Source of the DNA: Tridacna crocea
Lineage: Eukaryota > Mollusca > Bivalvia > Cardiida > Cardiidae
DNA: 64,000 bases
Assembly: GCA_943736015.1 (NCBI GenBank)
Contig: OX031063.1
Coordinates: forward strand, 35,494,172-35,558,171
Direction of reading: 5' to 3'
Positions 10,732 through 20,680 of the stretch are shown one piece after another; position 1 is the first letter of the stretch; each line of letters starts with the position of its first letter. The notes below the pieces were generated by a model. The model saw nothing but the letters and a program-made list of their open reading frames with translations, had not been told where the DNA came from and made no database searches. Made by a program: the position numbers and the translations under genes.

Positions 10732-10951
10732 ACTCCATAGATACTCATTTTGACGTATCAACAACAGACAGCTTTTGAAAACATGGTGGGAAAAGGAGAA
10801 ATTGCTCGTAACGAGCAATTTCTCCTTTTCCCACAATGTTTTTCACTCAAACAGATATTTGTATCCTCATTTGTCCACATTTTTGACATCATATCTTTAT
10901 TTGCTGCTTAAATGGAAGAGCCTCCAATTGGCATATCAGGTAAAAGGTTAA
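10732..10951 (+). mobile_element. Family B MITE
   Basis: Bounded by TTAA, begins TTAACTTGTTACTCCATAGA and carries the hairpin GGGAAAAGGAGAAATTGCTC around a GTAAC apex. The right flank (TTTGACATCATATCTTTATT, GGCATATCAGGTAAAAGG) differs entirely from family A, although the hairpin arms are the same. Shares its final TTAA with the next element. Confidence 0.85.
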
Positions 10952-11182
10952 CTCTTTACCAAACAATCCCTGGTTTTTACGACCCTAAGATGGAAGCCTT
11001 TTGAAAACCTTGTGGGAAAAGAAAAAAAAAGAACGCTGTGTTACCAGCATTTTCTCTTTTTCCAACAATGTTTTCTACCATGCTGCAAAAAAAATTCAAA
11101 TTTTGAGTTACTTTGAATTTGTTGTCTGCACATGCTTTCAATTTAGACCAGTCAAAAATTTTGTTGTTTGGTAAAGAGTTAA
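10948..11182 (+). mobile_element. Family A MITE
   Basis: Starts TTAACTCTTTACCAAACAA, using the last TTAA of the preceding B element, and ends GTTTGGTAAAGAGTTAA. The hairpin is interrupted by an A-rich insertion (GAAAAAAAAAGAACGCTG). Confidence 0.8.
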
Positions 11183-11218
11183 AGTCCGTTACTGTCAGGT
11201 TGATTCAGGATGTAGAGC

Positions 11219-11680
11219 TTTAACCCTTTACCATACAATCCCGAGTTTAACGACCGAATTTACAGTAGATTTTAACCCTTAACCAGACGACAAAATTTTA
11301 GCCTTGTCCAAACTTAAAGCATTTGCAGCCGACAATTTCAATGTGGCTCAAATGTTGTAATTTTTCTTGATAGAGTAGAACACATTGTGCCAAAAGGAGG
11401 AAATGCTGGTTACCAGCATTTAATATTTATATTCCCACAATGTTTTAAAAAAGCTTCTTTTTCAGAAGCGTCAAAAGTTGGCATTGTGCGGTAAAGGATT
11501 ACAACATTTTGATAAAAGGATACTTTTTTTTCTCCATTTCCGACACAATTTTCTATCCTTTCTACCGAAAATTGCACTACTCTCACAACATTGAAAATCT
11601 CGTCTGCAAATGCTTACAATTTTGACAGTTTTAAAATTTTGCCGTTTGGTGAAGAATTACAGAAAGAAGGTATAAATTTA
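11219..11680. repeat. Nested and partial family A copies
   Basis: A left-end fragment at about 11219-11270 (TTAACCCTTTACCATACAATCCC) is followed by a nearly complete reverse-orientation copy (about 11274-11503: TTAACCCTTAACCAGACGAC to GTGCGGTAAAGGATTA) and then by a right-half fragment ending GCCGTTTGGTGAAGAATTAC (about 11673). Confidence 0.75.
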
Positions 11681-12003
11681 CACCTGATGATCAGAACCAG
11701 ATTTACGCAATACCGTGACAAATGATCGCCTTTGAACGGTTTCTCCTTGCATAATGGGCTACTCTAATAAAATACCTATTTAACAGTATAATATCCTTCA
11801 TCGCAATGTAAATCGTGATTTTCCTTTTTGAAATTGCAGAAAACGACGCATAAAACGAGGCAGATCAAACTCAGCCCGCATCATTTGCATAAGCATTGCA
11901 GAAAGGATTAATCAGACGTAATGATCTGTTTAATGTTGTTGGATTCTTGTTCAACTTCTTACCAAATAACAAAAATTTAGAAAATTTAGACCTGTTCAAA
12001 TTA

Positions 12004-12232
12004 AAACCCATTACCACACAATCCCTACTTTTGACGACCCTGAGAAAGAAGCCTTTAGAAAACTTTGTCGGAAAAGGAGAAAATGCTGGTTACCAGCATT
12101 TTCTCCATTTCCCACAATGTTTTCTACCCTTCACAAAACAAATTTCAAATTTTCGATCACTTTCATTTTGTCGTCTGCAAATGCTTTCGATTTGGACAAA
12201 CCGAAAATTTTGTCGTTTGCTAAAGACTTAAA
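12004..12232 (+). repeat. Family A MITE, nearly full length
   Basis: AAACCCATTACCACACAATCC start, hairpin with apex TGGTTACCA, right flank TTCACAAAACAAATTTCAAA..TTTTGTCGTCTGCAAATGC, right end GTTTGCTAAAGACTTAA (mutated). A further fragment (GCATTTCCAGACGACAAATTGAA) follows to about 12300. Confidence 0.85.
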
Positions 12233-12342
12233 AGCATTTCCAGACGACAAATTGAATGGTGTGTCAAAATTTAGAAAAAATTGGAGAATAAGACTATGAA
12301 TACTCTCAAGAGCCGTAAATGAATGCAGACCAAGGGTCCATC

Positions 12343-12780
12343 GACCCTTTACCAAACAGTCCCGAATTTTATCGACCCTGAGAAAGAATGTTTTTTAGGA
12401 GACTGAGAGGAGAGGAAATGCTGGTTCCCAGCTTTTTCTCCTTTTAACAATAACATTATTTAATCTATCAAAGACAACGTTGCTCCAATTATCATTTTTC
12501 TTTGATAGATTAGAAATTATTGTGAGAAAAGGAGAAAATGATAGTACCAGCATTTTCTCATTTTCCCGCAATGTTTTTTTTTTAAACAATCAACCTAAAT
12601 ACTCGTTAAAACTCGTGACTGCGCGGAAAAGAGTTCACTCTTAAGCACTCAATCCCGTGTTTTAAGAGAAAGGTTTTCGATAACATTCTGGGAAAATGGG
12701 AAAATGTTGGTTATCAACTTTTTTCTTCTTTCCCCAAAACATTATATAGAATATATAATTTCAAAGACAAATGCCATTTT
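12343..12780. repeat. Run of degraded family A copies
   Basis: Three partial elements: ACCCTTTACCAAACAGTCCC (about 12347), a reverse-type hairpin GTGAGAAAAGGAGAAAATGA..ATTTTCTCATTTTCCCGC (about 12520-12570), and ATTCTGGGAAAATGGGAAAA (about 12680). Boundaries uncertain. Confidence 0.65.
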
Positions 12781-13001
12781 TTCACCCAAACGACAAATTT
12801 TGGACTCTTCCTAACTGAAAGAGTTTGCAGACGACAAATTTAGGTTTTGAGAAAATGGCTGGAAGTTCTCAAAAAGGGTAGAAAACACCGTGGGAAAAGG
12901 AGAAATTGCTCGTTACGAGCAATTTCTCCTTTTCCCACAGTGTTTTCAAAAGACTTTTACTGCAGACACGTAAAAACAGGGCTTGTTTGGGAAAGGGTTA
13001 A
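12779..13001 (-). mobile_element. A-type MITE carrying a B-type apex
   Basis: Flanks are family A in reverse orientation (GACGACAAATT..GGGTAGAAAACACCGTGGG, ending GGAAAGGGTTAA), but the hairpin tip is ATTGCTCGTTACGAGCAAT, as in family B. Arms remain fully paired apart from the outer bases. This is direct evidence of hairpin exchange or convergent change between families. Confidence 0.8.
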
Positions 13002-13129
13002 TTTTTTGTCTTCAAATACTTTTAGTTTACAAAAAACAAAACCCAAAAAATTTGACAAATTTCGGGATTAGTACATACATAAGTATTTACAGACAACCGA
13101 TTAGATACGAATCTAAAAATAGGTTTCAT

Positions 13130-13230
13130 CTTTGAAAGGGTAGAAACATTGTGGGAGAAAAAGAGAAAAAATACTGGTTATCGCCATTCTTTTCCTGTTT
13201 CCACACGAAAAAAAAACTAATTTCAAAAGG
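13130..13230. repeat. Family A hairpin, decayed
   Basis: AAAGGGTAGAAACATTGTGGGAG followed by TACTGGTTATCGCCATTCTT, a weakly paired A hairpin. Confidence 0.6.
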
Positions 13231-13277
13231 TTTTATTTCTTACGGTCGTTGTGACTCAGGATAGTTTAGTCAAGTGT

Positions 13278-13505
13278 CAAACCTTTACCAAACAATCCCT
13301 GGTTTTTACGACCCTGAGAAAGAAGCCTTTTGAAAACATTATAGAAAGAGGAGAAAATGCTGGTAACCAGCATTTTCTCCTTTTCCCACAATGTTTTCTA
13401 CTGTGCTCGAAACAAAGTTCAAATTTTGAGTTACGTTTCTTTTGTCGTCTGCAAGTGCTTTCAATTTGGATTTGTCTAGAATTTTGTTGTTTCGTAAAGG
13501 GTTGG
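13278..13505 (+). repeat. Family A MITE, nearly full length
   Basis: ACCTTTACCAAACAATCCCTGG to TTGTTTCGTAAAGGGTTGG, about 228 bp, with the hairpin intact on the right arm and altered on the left (ACATTATAGAAAGAGG). The final TTAA is mutated. Confidence 0.8.
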
Positions 13506-13510
13506 AGGGG

Positions 13511-15418
13511 TCTGTTTCCTGTTTAAATTGTTTGAATTAATTCAATCTTCTCACAGACATAAAGACGCTGAACTTCACAGAAGTAAAAATTTAAGACAAA
13601 AAACATATATACGAGAATATTAAAAGACAGACAGACAGACAGATCGATCCTAAACGCTAAAATAAACAATCGTACCGGGAGCCTACTTTGGTCATCTGTA
13701 TGAGCATGTCTGAATAATGAATTTGCTAAAATTGAGAAAAAAACGAGAACTTGTTCGTTCCAGTATGAGCAGCTACTCCATTTGACAGATTTGTTTCCTA
13801 AATTATTGATCTAAAAGATGTCTGCATGGGTTACAGTGTTATAAAGATATTGAGATATAACGTCATGAAAACGTTGAGGAGTCACAATGAGAAATGATTT
13901 ATACCACTCCTCTTTCCCGCCTAACACTTCCGTGAAAGCGGACATAATTGTTACATACAAAGGAATAGAAAGGGGGGCAGAATAAAGGCAAAGAAAATAG
14001 ACTTGCGATGTAGATTAAAGCATGACAAAGGTAAATGATCAGATTAATTCGAGGGAGATGAATGGGTCGTCCCAGAATTTCTGTCCAAATCGAGGCTGGG
14101 ATGTATTACCCCATGTCTAAAACTCGCGTCTAATCCATCACGGAACGTCTCCCGTACTCAATTTGTAAATTGGAATGCGCTTGTAAGTTGTTGTGCTTTG
14201 CGTCTTTTTATGTTTTCTATCTTTCACAAAGCAGCATCCCTTTTCTCCTCTCTAGTAATCCGTCAACTCTGTAAATTGCCAAATGTATAAACTCCACTCT
14301 TTCGACGGGTAAAATTCAGAAAGATTTTTATCTAAAAAGCTTGACTAATCCAGAAGAAGGTGTTGATCAATACGTGCTCAAACTTCACGCTTGTGCCGTC
14401 TTTTCTTGATCTGTGATGTGCGCGAAAGCCGAAGTGTTCATATTTTGGTGAATCTACTTGCTGTTTGATGGCCTAGGTTTTGTTTTCTACCTAAAGGTGG
14501 ACGAATGCATCGATAAGGTTGGCAACATCAGCTGGAATAAACTTCCGGCATCGACATAATCATTTTAAACTTCCAACTTCACAAAATTTATCAAATAACT
14601 TGGAAAGTCTAAACAAACTTTTCAAATTAAAACAATGAAAGGCAAATATCCATTATTAATCATGAGTTTTATTCATGGCCAAATGAATCATGATCTGCAG
14701 TAAATTCGATGTTATGCATTAAATGCAGCGTGTTTTGCAGTCGGCACTTCTAAACATGAAACCCGGACGGTTACGTTATCATCGTCCTCGGAAAAACTCC
14801 GTATCGTTTTACCTCAAAACATGTTTTGAAAAAAAATCTGAAATATTCCAACTATCGACACCAGAAAGTATGTAATCGAAACCATATAATGTTTTGACCT
14901 CATGGGATTAAAATATGGTTTACCAGATCTTTGAAATGCATCATTGTTTTCATGCAGCAAGCCCACAGGACAACATATTTTATACTCTAGGTTCTCTTGG
15001 GGAAAATTATATGCTTTCATAGCTTTATGGAGCATGTTAGGATCCAGAGAGGAATAAGTTTTTGACAGGCCTTTAGTATTTTCAAATAAAATTAAAACAT
15101 GATGTTCAGTTTCTATAAATACACAGTTACTGGCTGTTAATCGCTCTATCGCAATTCATAATTTAAGGTAGGTGATATCAATGGCTGTACTATTAATTGG
15201 CTTATACGGTTATCAATGAAATCCTATGTTCTTTATTCTTTATTTTCAGTTAATGAATAAGGCCTCTGGCCCACAATACAAAGCATAAACATATATAAAA
15301 CTCACCATGGAAGAGATTGGTACTAATTAAAAGTCTTTCATGTGAGCGAAAGTTGAAATTATAAGAAAAGTGGAGAAAAGTCAACTTGGAAGAGGTTTAA
15401 CATATTGGTTACATCATG
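13511..15418. other. Largely unassigned DNA
   Basis: A short (GACA)n run lies at about 13623-13642. Otherwise no gene, hairpin family or SINE is recognised. The stretch at about 14040-14180 is less AT-biased than its surroundings but shows no long frame. This is one of the few long repeat-poor tracts in the window. Confidence 0.5.
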
Positions 15419-15483
15419 GACATGTTGTGTTGACATGTTGTGTTGACATGTTGTGTCGACATGTTGTGTCGACATGTTGTGAA
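15419..15483. repeat. 13-bp tandem repeat
   Basis: Five units of ACATGTTGTGTTG; the last three carry C in place of the final T. Confidence 0.9.
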
Positions 15484-15504
15484 CCTTTTTCGCAAAATGA
15501 AATG

Positions 15505-15763
15505 GAGTGCAACACGCGAAAAGGTGCATTCGGACGTTTCCGTAAAGTGTCGTCTCGGATCAGCCTGGGCTGTCTGTGCAGGCTAATCCGAAACGAAAAT
15601 TTCAGTTCTAATGTGATTTTCTGTTTCGCAAAAGTCTACCAAGGCTGAAAATCTAATGTAGTCGTAAAGTGCCGTCTCGGATTAGCCTGCGCGGACTGCG
15701 CAGGCTAATCCGAGACGACACTTTACGCAGATGTCCGAATGCACCTTTTCGCGTGTTGCACTC
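15505..15763. mobile_element. Family C double-hairpin MITE, full length
   Basis: Bounded by GAGTGCAACACGCG and CGCGTGTTGCACTC. First hairpin GTCGTCTCGGATCAGCCTGG.., second hairpin a near-perfect GCCGTCTCGGATTAGCCTGC.. with apex GCGGACTGCGC. The spacer between hairpins contains AATCTAATGTAGTCGTAAAG. No ORF of its own; frames crossing it are palindrome artefacts. Confidence 0.9.
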
Positions 15764-16024
15764 CAAATATGAAAAAGTTCACTGTGGTCAATATCAATCA
15801 TGTAATGCAGATTATATCCGAAACTATGAGATAGGTTTTACAAAATACTATACGGTACACTATACTTCTTATTTTTCAATGTAAAACAATATACATTACG
15901 CAAAATAACATTACTAGATATACATAGTCAACGTGACGTTTTTACTGTACATTATCCTTGACATCCACGTTCGGCGAACCTCGGGCGATCCGTTCATCAC
16001 ATCCCCAGACAATCTTTGTGATGC

Positions 16025-16036
16025 ACCTACATCTTA
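16025..16036. repeat. LINE target-site duplication, 3' copy
   Basis: ACCTACATCTTA, identical to 18763-18774, immediately beyond the LINE 3' end. Confidence 0.85.
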
Positions 16037-16133
16037 ATTTAAACATATTTTATTCGACAGAATTACAATATACATGTACATGAACAATACAATTACATTA
16101 GATTGACAAAGAATAATCCTGCAGAAATGGATT

Positions 16134-16161
16134 GGAACGAAAGCAAAGCTTATATAGTTCC
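16134..16161 (-). promoter_or_regulatory. Putative LINE 3' UTR recognition hairpin
   Basis: On the sense strand GGAAC-TATAT-AAGC-TTT-GCTT-TC-GTTCC, a two-part stem about 100 nt from the 3' end. The related LINE at 39082-39114 has GGGAC/GTCCC in the same place, so pairing is kept while bases change. Such 3' hairpins are commonly what a LINE reverse transcriptase binds (known for the class; inferred here). Confidence 0.65.
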
Positions 16162-16500
16162 TTTCCAATTTCCGGTCATTGCATGTATAAGGTATGATAT
16201 TTTAAGTTTAAGAAAACAGAGCAGTGGGAGAAAAAAAAATATAGAGAAAGTGGTGGTGTGCAAACAGGAGTGGAGTGTTTGACCTTTTGGTGAAGAATTC
16301 ATATAATATGAGAGGCCATAAGTAGAGACAATAAAAGCATTACAACCTGACTGTCACTACTACGTAAGTGTTTACTTGTACAGTTTATAAAGACGAAGAT
16401 AAAAATGATACACCACGAGTGTCCCCTGCCAGTTTCCGCAGCAGAATATTATATTGTCCCCTGGAAACAGAGCAAGACAAAGAAACCAAGAGACAACAAA

Positions 16501-18762
16501 CTAAAGAGCAAATCTTCCACTTGCACGGATATAATTATGCACTGCTGCAAATACTGTTTCATTATCATGCAGGCTAAGATTCTCATCCCCATATAAGATG
16601 ACACGAAGGGAGACTCTTACAGTATCATTAATATTAGAATACAAAATATTTCTTAGGTCATTATAATTTGGACATTTTAGAAAATAGTGTTCAGTTGTTT
16701 CAACTGATCCGCATCTACAAAGTGACGATTGTACCAAGTTTTTCATGTATAGATGATGATTAAGAGAACTACATCTATTACGCAATCTAGCATGGATAAT
16801 CTGAATTTTTCTTTCGCCGAAGCAATACAGTGGTCTTGGCGTGGGTTTATCAAGGTTTAAATGATATTTAAAAGATGATAGTGATACTGCGTTCTTAATC
16901 TCATCCGGTAAGGAATTCCAATCATAAATTACAGACGGTAAAAATGAACTGTTATACAAGCTAGTTCTACACGCAATGGTTCTTAAATTATTAGGTCTAC
17001 GCAGATTGTAAGTTGTTGAATTACCAATAGTTGGAGGGACGAGAACATTAAGATAATTTGGAGAGAGTCCATTTACCATTTTATAGAAGTGAATCAACTT
17101 ATGTTTACGCCTTCTTTCACTTAAGGTTTCCCAACCAGATTCCTGAATAAGATCAGCAATAGAAACTAGTTTAGTGCAGCCTGTAACTATACGTGCAGCT
17201 TCATTTTGAACTTTGTCTAGCTGATCCTTTAACCCCTGCGAAAGATTGTCCCATATGACATCGCCATACTCCAAAATAGGCCTTATAAAAGAAAAATAAA
17301 TGGTCTGAAGTGACCGTCGGTCGAGTCGTATTTTCAGATACCGCATAACCCCAATTCTTTTCCATGCTTTTTCAATTAATTTATTGATATGGATGTCCCA
17401 AGATCCGTCATTAGAAAGGAAAAAACCTAAGTGTTTGTGACTCGTAACTGAAGGAATTTCAATATTCGACATAAATAGACTTGGATGATCTGGCTTAATA
17501 CGTTTGCGGGATATAACCAGCGACTCGGACTTTGCAGGGTTAAACTTAACCAGCCACTTTTGTGCCCAATCTGTAATTTTATCGATGTCAGATTGTAAAA
17601 TACTTCCTACATCAGTCGGATCGCCTACAGTCATTGACAAGCTTGTGTCGTCTGCAAAAAGATTGATATTTGCCTGAATATCATCAACTATATCATTTAT
17701 GTAAATTAAGAATAGTAAAGGTCCTAGAATGGATCCTTGCGGGACTCCAGCCTGCACATGACACAAAGATGAAACTCCCCCTGGTAAGACAACTCTCTGG
17801 AAGCGATTCGAAAGGTAATTGGAAAACCAAGATAGCAATTTACCATGAATCCCGGCCCGATTCAACTTAAAGAGTAAGCCTTTATGCCAAACTTTGTCAA
17901 ACGCTTTACTTATGTCAAAAAACACAGCTCTAAATTCAAGCCCGTCGTCCAAAGCTTTGCATATTTCATTATAAAGACCAGTTACTTGATTAACTGTAGA
18001 ATCACCAGGCATAAAACCGGACTGAAAGGGTGTAAAATAATTGATGTCTTTCAGATGGTTATAAACATGCTTGAATATAATGCGTTCGAATACTTTTTCG
18101 ATACTATTCAATAAAGAAACGGGTCTGTAGTTTGATGGAAGAGAAGGGTCACCGGCTTTAAATATTGGACATACATTGGATATTTTCCATGAAGATGGAA
18201 CTGTATTACTATTTAATGAGTAATTGAACAAATCACATAGATGAGGTGCTATCTGTCCAGCTACTTCAATAAGAATCCTATTATTAATACCGTCAGGCCC
18301 TGAGGCTTTCCCAAGTCTTAGTGATTTCAAAACATCCAGTACTTCAAACGGCATAATATTAATTGCATCTAAAGAGGTTTGAGACAGTGGGTAATTTGCT
18401 TCCGGAAGAGTACTTAAAGAATCATCTATACGTGATTGATTTGCAAAATAAGAGTTAAGTACGTTAGCTTTCTCATTGTCGTCAATTACCATTGAATCGC
18501 AAGAAAGATCAAAGAGAGGAGGGATTGACGATGAAGAACTTGAAGACATAAGTGACTTTATAGTTTTCCACCAATCACGTGGAGATAGTGTACCAGATTT
18601 TAATTTTGAGGATAACAGATCGTAGTAATTTGCTTTAGTTTGACGAATTAATGATATTACTTCATTTCTAACGGATTTAAATTTTATCCAGTGACTAGTT
18701 TTATTTGATACCTTAGCTTTTTTATACAATCTCTTACGATAACGAATTTTCCTTTTAATAAA
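16501..18762 (-). CDS. LINE ORF2 C-terminal part: reverse transcriptase
   Basis: About 753 codons open from the truncation point to TAG at 16501-16503. Residue numbers below count from the TTG codon at 18729, which is not a real start; the frame simply enters from the truncated end. Upstream linker with tryptophan-rich RDWWKTIKSL (51-60); reverse transcriptase from about 125 (LRLGKASGPDGINN 137-150, NYRPVSLLN 200-208); motif A FFDISKAFDKVWH with the catalytic Asp at 272; GVPQGSILGPLLF (328-340); catalytic FADD at 358-361. A C-terminal C671-x-C673..H681..C686 cluster resembles a zinc-binding tail. Best placed in the Jockey/CR1 group. It cannot be autonomous because the apurinic endonuclease domain is absent. 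The frame has no internal stop or frameshift. Confidence 0.93.
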   Translation of the reverse strand, partial: FIKRKIRYRKRLYKKAKVSNKTSHWIKFKSVRNEVISLIRQTKANYYDLLSSKLKSGTLSPRDWWKTIKSLMSSSSSSSIPPLFDLSCDSMVIDDNEKANVLNSYFANQSRIDDSLSTLPEANYPLSQTSLDAINIMPFEVLDVLKSLRLGKASGPDGINNRILIEVAGQIAPHLCDLFNYSLNSNTVPSSWKISNVCPIFKAGDPSLPSNYRPVSLLNSIEKVFERIIFKHVYNHLKDINYFTPFQSGFMPGDSTVNQVTGLYNEICKALDDGLEFRAVFFDISKAFDKVWHKGLLFKLNRAGIHGKLLSWFSNYLSNRFQRVVLPGGVSSLCHVQAGVPQGSILGPLLFLIYINDIVDDIQANINLFADDTSLSMTVGDPTDVGSILQSDIDKITDWAQKWLVKFNPAKSESLVISRKRIKPDHPSLFMSNIEIPSVTSHKHLGFFLSNDGSWDIHINKLIEKAWKRIGVMRYLKIRLDRRSLQTIYFSFIRPILEYGDVIWDNLSQGLKDQLDKVQNEAARIVTGCTKLVSIADLIQESGWETLSERRRKHKLIHFYKMVNGLSPNYLNVLVPPTIGNSTTYNLRRPNNLRTIACRTSLYNSSFLPSVIYDWNSLPDEIKNAVSLSSFKYHLNLDKPTPRPLYCFGERKIQIIHARLRNRCSSLNHHLYMKNLVQSSLCRCGSVETTEHYFLKCPNYNDLRNILYSNINDTVRVSLRVILYGDENLSLHDNETVFAAVHNYIRASGRFAL

Positions 18763-18774
18763 ACCTACATCTTA
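18763..18774. repeat. LINE target-site duplication, 5' copy
   Basis: ACCTACATCTTA, matching 16025-16036. Confidence 0.85.
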
Positions 18775-19384
18775 CATTCCTTCATCGGAAGTACTCGTGT
18801 TACTGTTTAGAAAGTAGTTCCATAAAAAAAAAACAGAGAAAACACCATTCAAAACTTCTATCCCAATTTTCTAAATACATTTCTGTTGATAAACAGCTTG
18901 TACATTCATTCTTTAGCGTATACTGTAAATTCCGTTGGCAGTTTTCACCGACAGATTGATAGATGTAAATAACTTCTCAGTGATTGTTGATGTTGCTAAT
19001 CGTGAATAACAGTATTTTAATACGGAAACCTCCTAGAAAAGGCCGAGGTTGGATGTGATTACGGAATGAGCCGAGTTCTGACGAGTGAGACACATCATCA
19101 CTCATAATGCGCATGTGTAAGAGTGTCACCATTAGACAAATGGCTCAAGTTTCACTAGATGTGCAAAAGCATTATCAACAAGGCATACGCTTTGTTTTAC
19201 GACGATAACTGCCTTCAGTTTCCCAGAAATATTTGTTGTGTGACTGTTGACAAATTATCACAGAAGATATTTATAAGCATTAAAATACTGGTCTCTGGGA
19301 AAAAATGTTTACTACATGTTTGTGTTGCACCATGCCAAGCAAGTTGTTGCATAATATGAATTCATTTCGCATGGTTGCCGAATA
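18775..19384. other. Unassigned AT-rich DNA
   Basis: No gene or recognised repeat; one A9 run near 18820. Confidence 0.5.
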
Positions 19385-19397
19385 AATAATGAGGTAG

Positions 19398-19510
19398 AAT
19401 GGCTCTTTCTCACGCAGAAAAAATTACTCACAGCAAAAAAGTTTCGACTCAGGTTAGCCTGCACGTACTGCGCAGTCTCACCCAAGTCGTTATTTTTTTG
19501 CAGATTCATT
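19398..19510. repeat. Family G hairpin, diverged
   Basis: AAAAGTTTCGACTCAGGTTAGCCTGCACG..TACTGCGCAGTCTCACCC..TTTTTTTGCAGATTCATTTG. Pairing is partial. Confidence 0.65.
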
Positions 19511-19549
19511 TGACCACCTTTCAAACAGCAAGACTTAATTACGTCGATC

Positions 19550-19763
19550 TTAACCCTTTACTCCATAGATACTCGTTTCTACGCATTGCTTGTAGGAGCC
19601 TTTGGAAAACATTGTGGCAAAAGGTGAAATTGCTCGTGACGAGCAATTTCACCTTTTGTCACAATGTTTTCTATGCTATCAAAAGGTGTCCTATACACAT
19701 CCTGGCTGTTATTTAGGGTTAAGTAGAGATACCATAGAAATGCCTTATGGGGTAAAGGGTTAA
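19550..19763 (+). mobile_element. Family B MITE with paired arm changes
   Basis: Bounded by TTAA (19550-19553, 19760-19763); begins AACCCTTTACTCCATAGATA. The hairpin reads GTGGCAAAAGGTGAAATTGC on the left and the matching GCAATTTCACCTTTTGTCAC on the right, with apex TCGTGACGA. Relative to the usual arms, two positions have changed on both sides so that pairing is retained. Confidence 0.85.
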
Positions 19764-19849
19764 AATCTCGGTATTTTTCTCCTATGCCTTGAAGCAACGT
19801 TCTAAAAGTGGGGAATATATCTAGGAGAATTGCTTGATCCTGTTGAGAA

Positions 19850-19998
19850 TTTCAACTCTTAGCCCACTATGGGCTACTTAATCTTTTGACTGTGTGACTG
19901 TCTGCAAAATCTTTTGCAGACAATGTACATCAAGATCCGACTGCAGTCGGATCTTGATTTTCATTGTCTGACGCACGTATTTTCAGCGATAGACGCTG
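19850..19998. repeat. Family E MITE, variant
   Basis: Two nested hairpins: CAAAATCTTTTGCAGACAATG and ACATCAAGATCCGACTGCAG / CTGCAGTCGGATCTTGAT with no loop. The shared AAGATC.GACTGCA core identifies the family. Confidence 0.7.
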
Positions 19999-20148
19999 TG
20001 ACATCGAAATAAATGGCTTTCAAAAAACGCTTGAAAATGCTTCATCCATCCCAGAATAATAAAATTTTCCTTGGTCGATCTTTGTACACTTATGAAAGCA
20101 TATATTGGTGCATCGCCTGTATGTATTACGGAATAGTGAAATTTTCAA

Positions 20149-20240
20149 CACCGTTACTATATATAGAACAGCGGCAACTGCTTCTATGCTGTATATGGAA
20201 TAAAGAGGGAGTCACCAATGTGCTATTTATAGTAACGGTG
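20149..20240. repeat. 92-bp inverted-repeat element
   Basis: Ends CACCGTTACTATATATAG and CTATTTATAGTAACGGTG pair at 17 of 18 bases around a 56-bp interior that is not itself a hairpin. Could be a very short TIR element. Confidence 0.65.
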
Positions 20241-20680
20241 TCCGATGAAAAAGATTCTTCTTTAATCCCTTGATCGCTCAATGAAAAATTCTTTATCCCG
20301 TAATAGACCAATGGAATTTCAGAAGCCTGAGCTCAAATCTTTACGCATTTACATGCGTACTTTATCAAACATACTCTGTCATACAATCCAATGTTTCAAC
20401 GGCCCCCATTGAAAATGCCTTTAAGACACTGGTAACCAGCTCTGTGTTTCCCAACATTTCTGTGTCAAATTCCATAGTTAAAGCTACATTCAGGTTTGTT
20501 TTTTCTCTTTTAGATGCATGTAACTAGGACAAGTCCAAAGTCTATATGGTAAAGAAAACTTTACGGGTAAAATAAGTCTATTTCTGGAATAATTCTGCTT
20601 GGGTGTTTCTAAATAATCAGACGAGATTCCTGTCCCGTCCCACTTTATACAGGCGCTTTAGCCGCATTTTATTTTGTTTT

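Larger units (their letters stand above)
16037..18762 (-). mobile_element. 5'-truncated non-LTR retrotransposon (LINE-1w)
   Basis: A 2.7-kb insertion flanked by identical 12-bp duplications (16025-16036 and 18763-18774), as left by target-primed reverse transcription. It starts inside the coding region, so the endonuclease part is missing; this is ordinary 5' truncation. Coding sequence (16501-18762) is followed by a 464-bp 3' untranslated region ending AATAAAATATGTTTAAAT with no poly-A. That end is shared with the LINE fragment at 38637-39163 and with a SINE at 20881-21096. Exact duplications and an unbroken frame point to a recent insertion. Confidence 0.92.

Noticed and set aside
16368..16596. 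Plus-strand frames beside the LINE
   Set aside because: Antisense to the LINE 3' UTR and ORF end.
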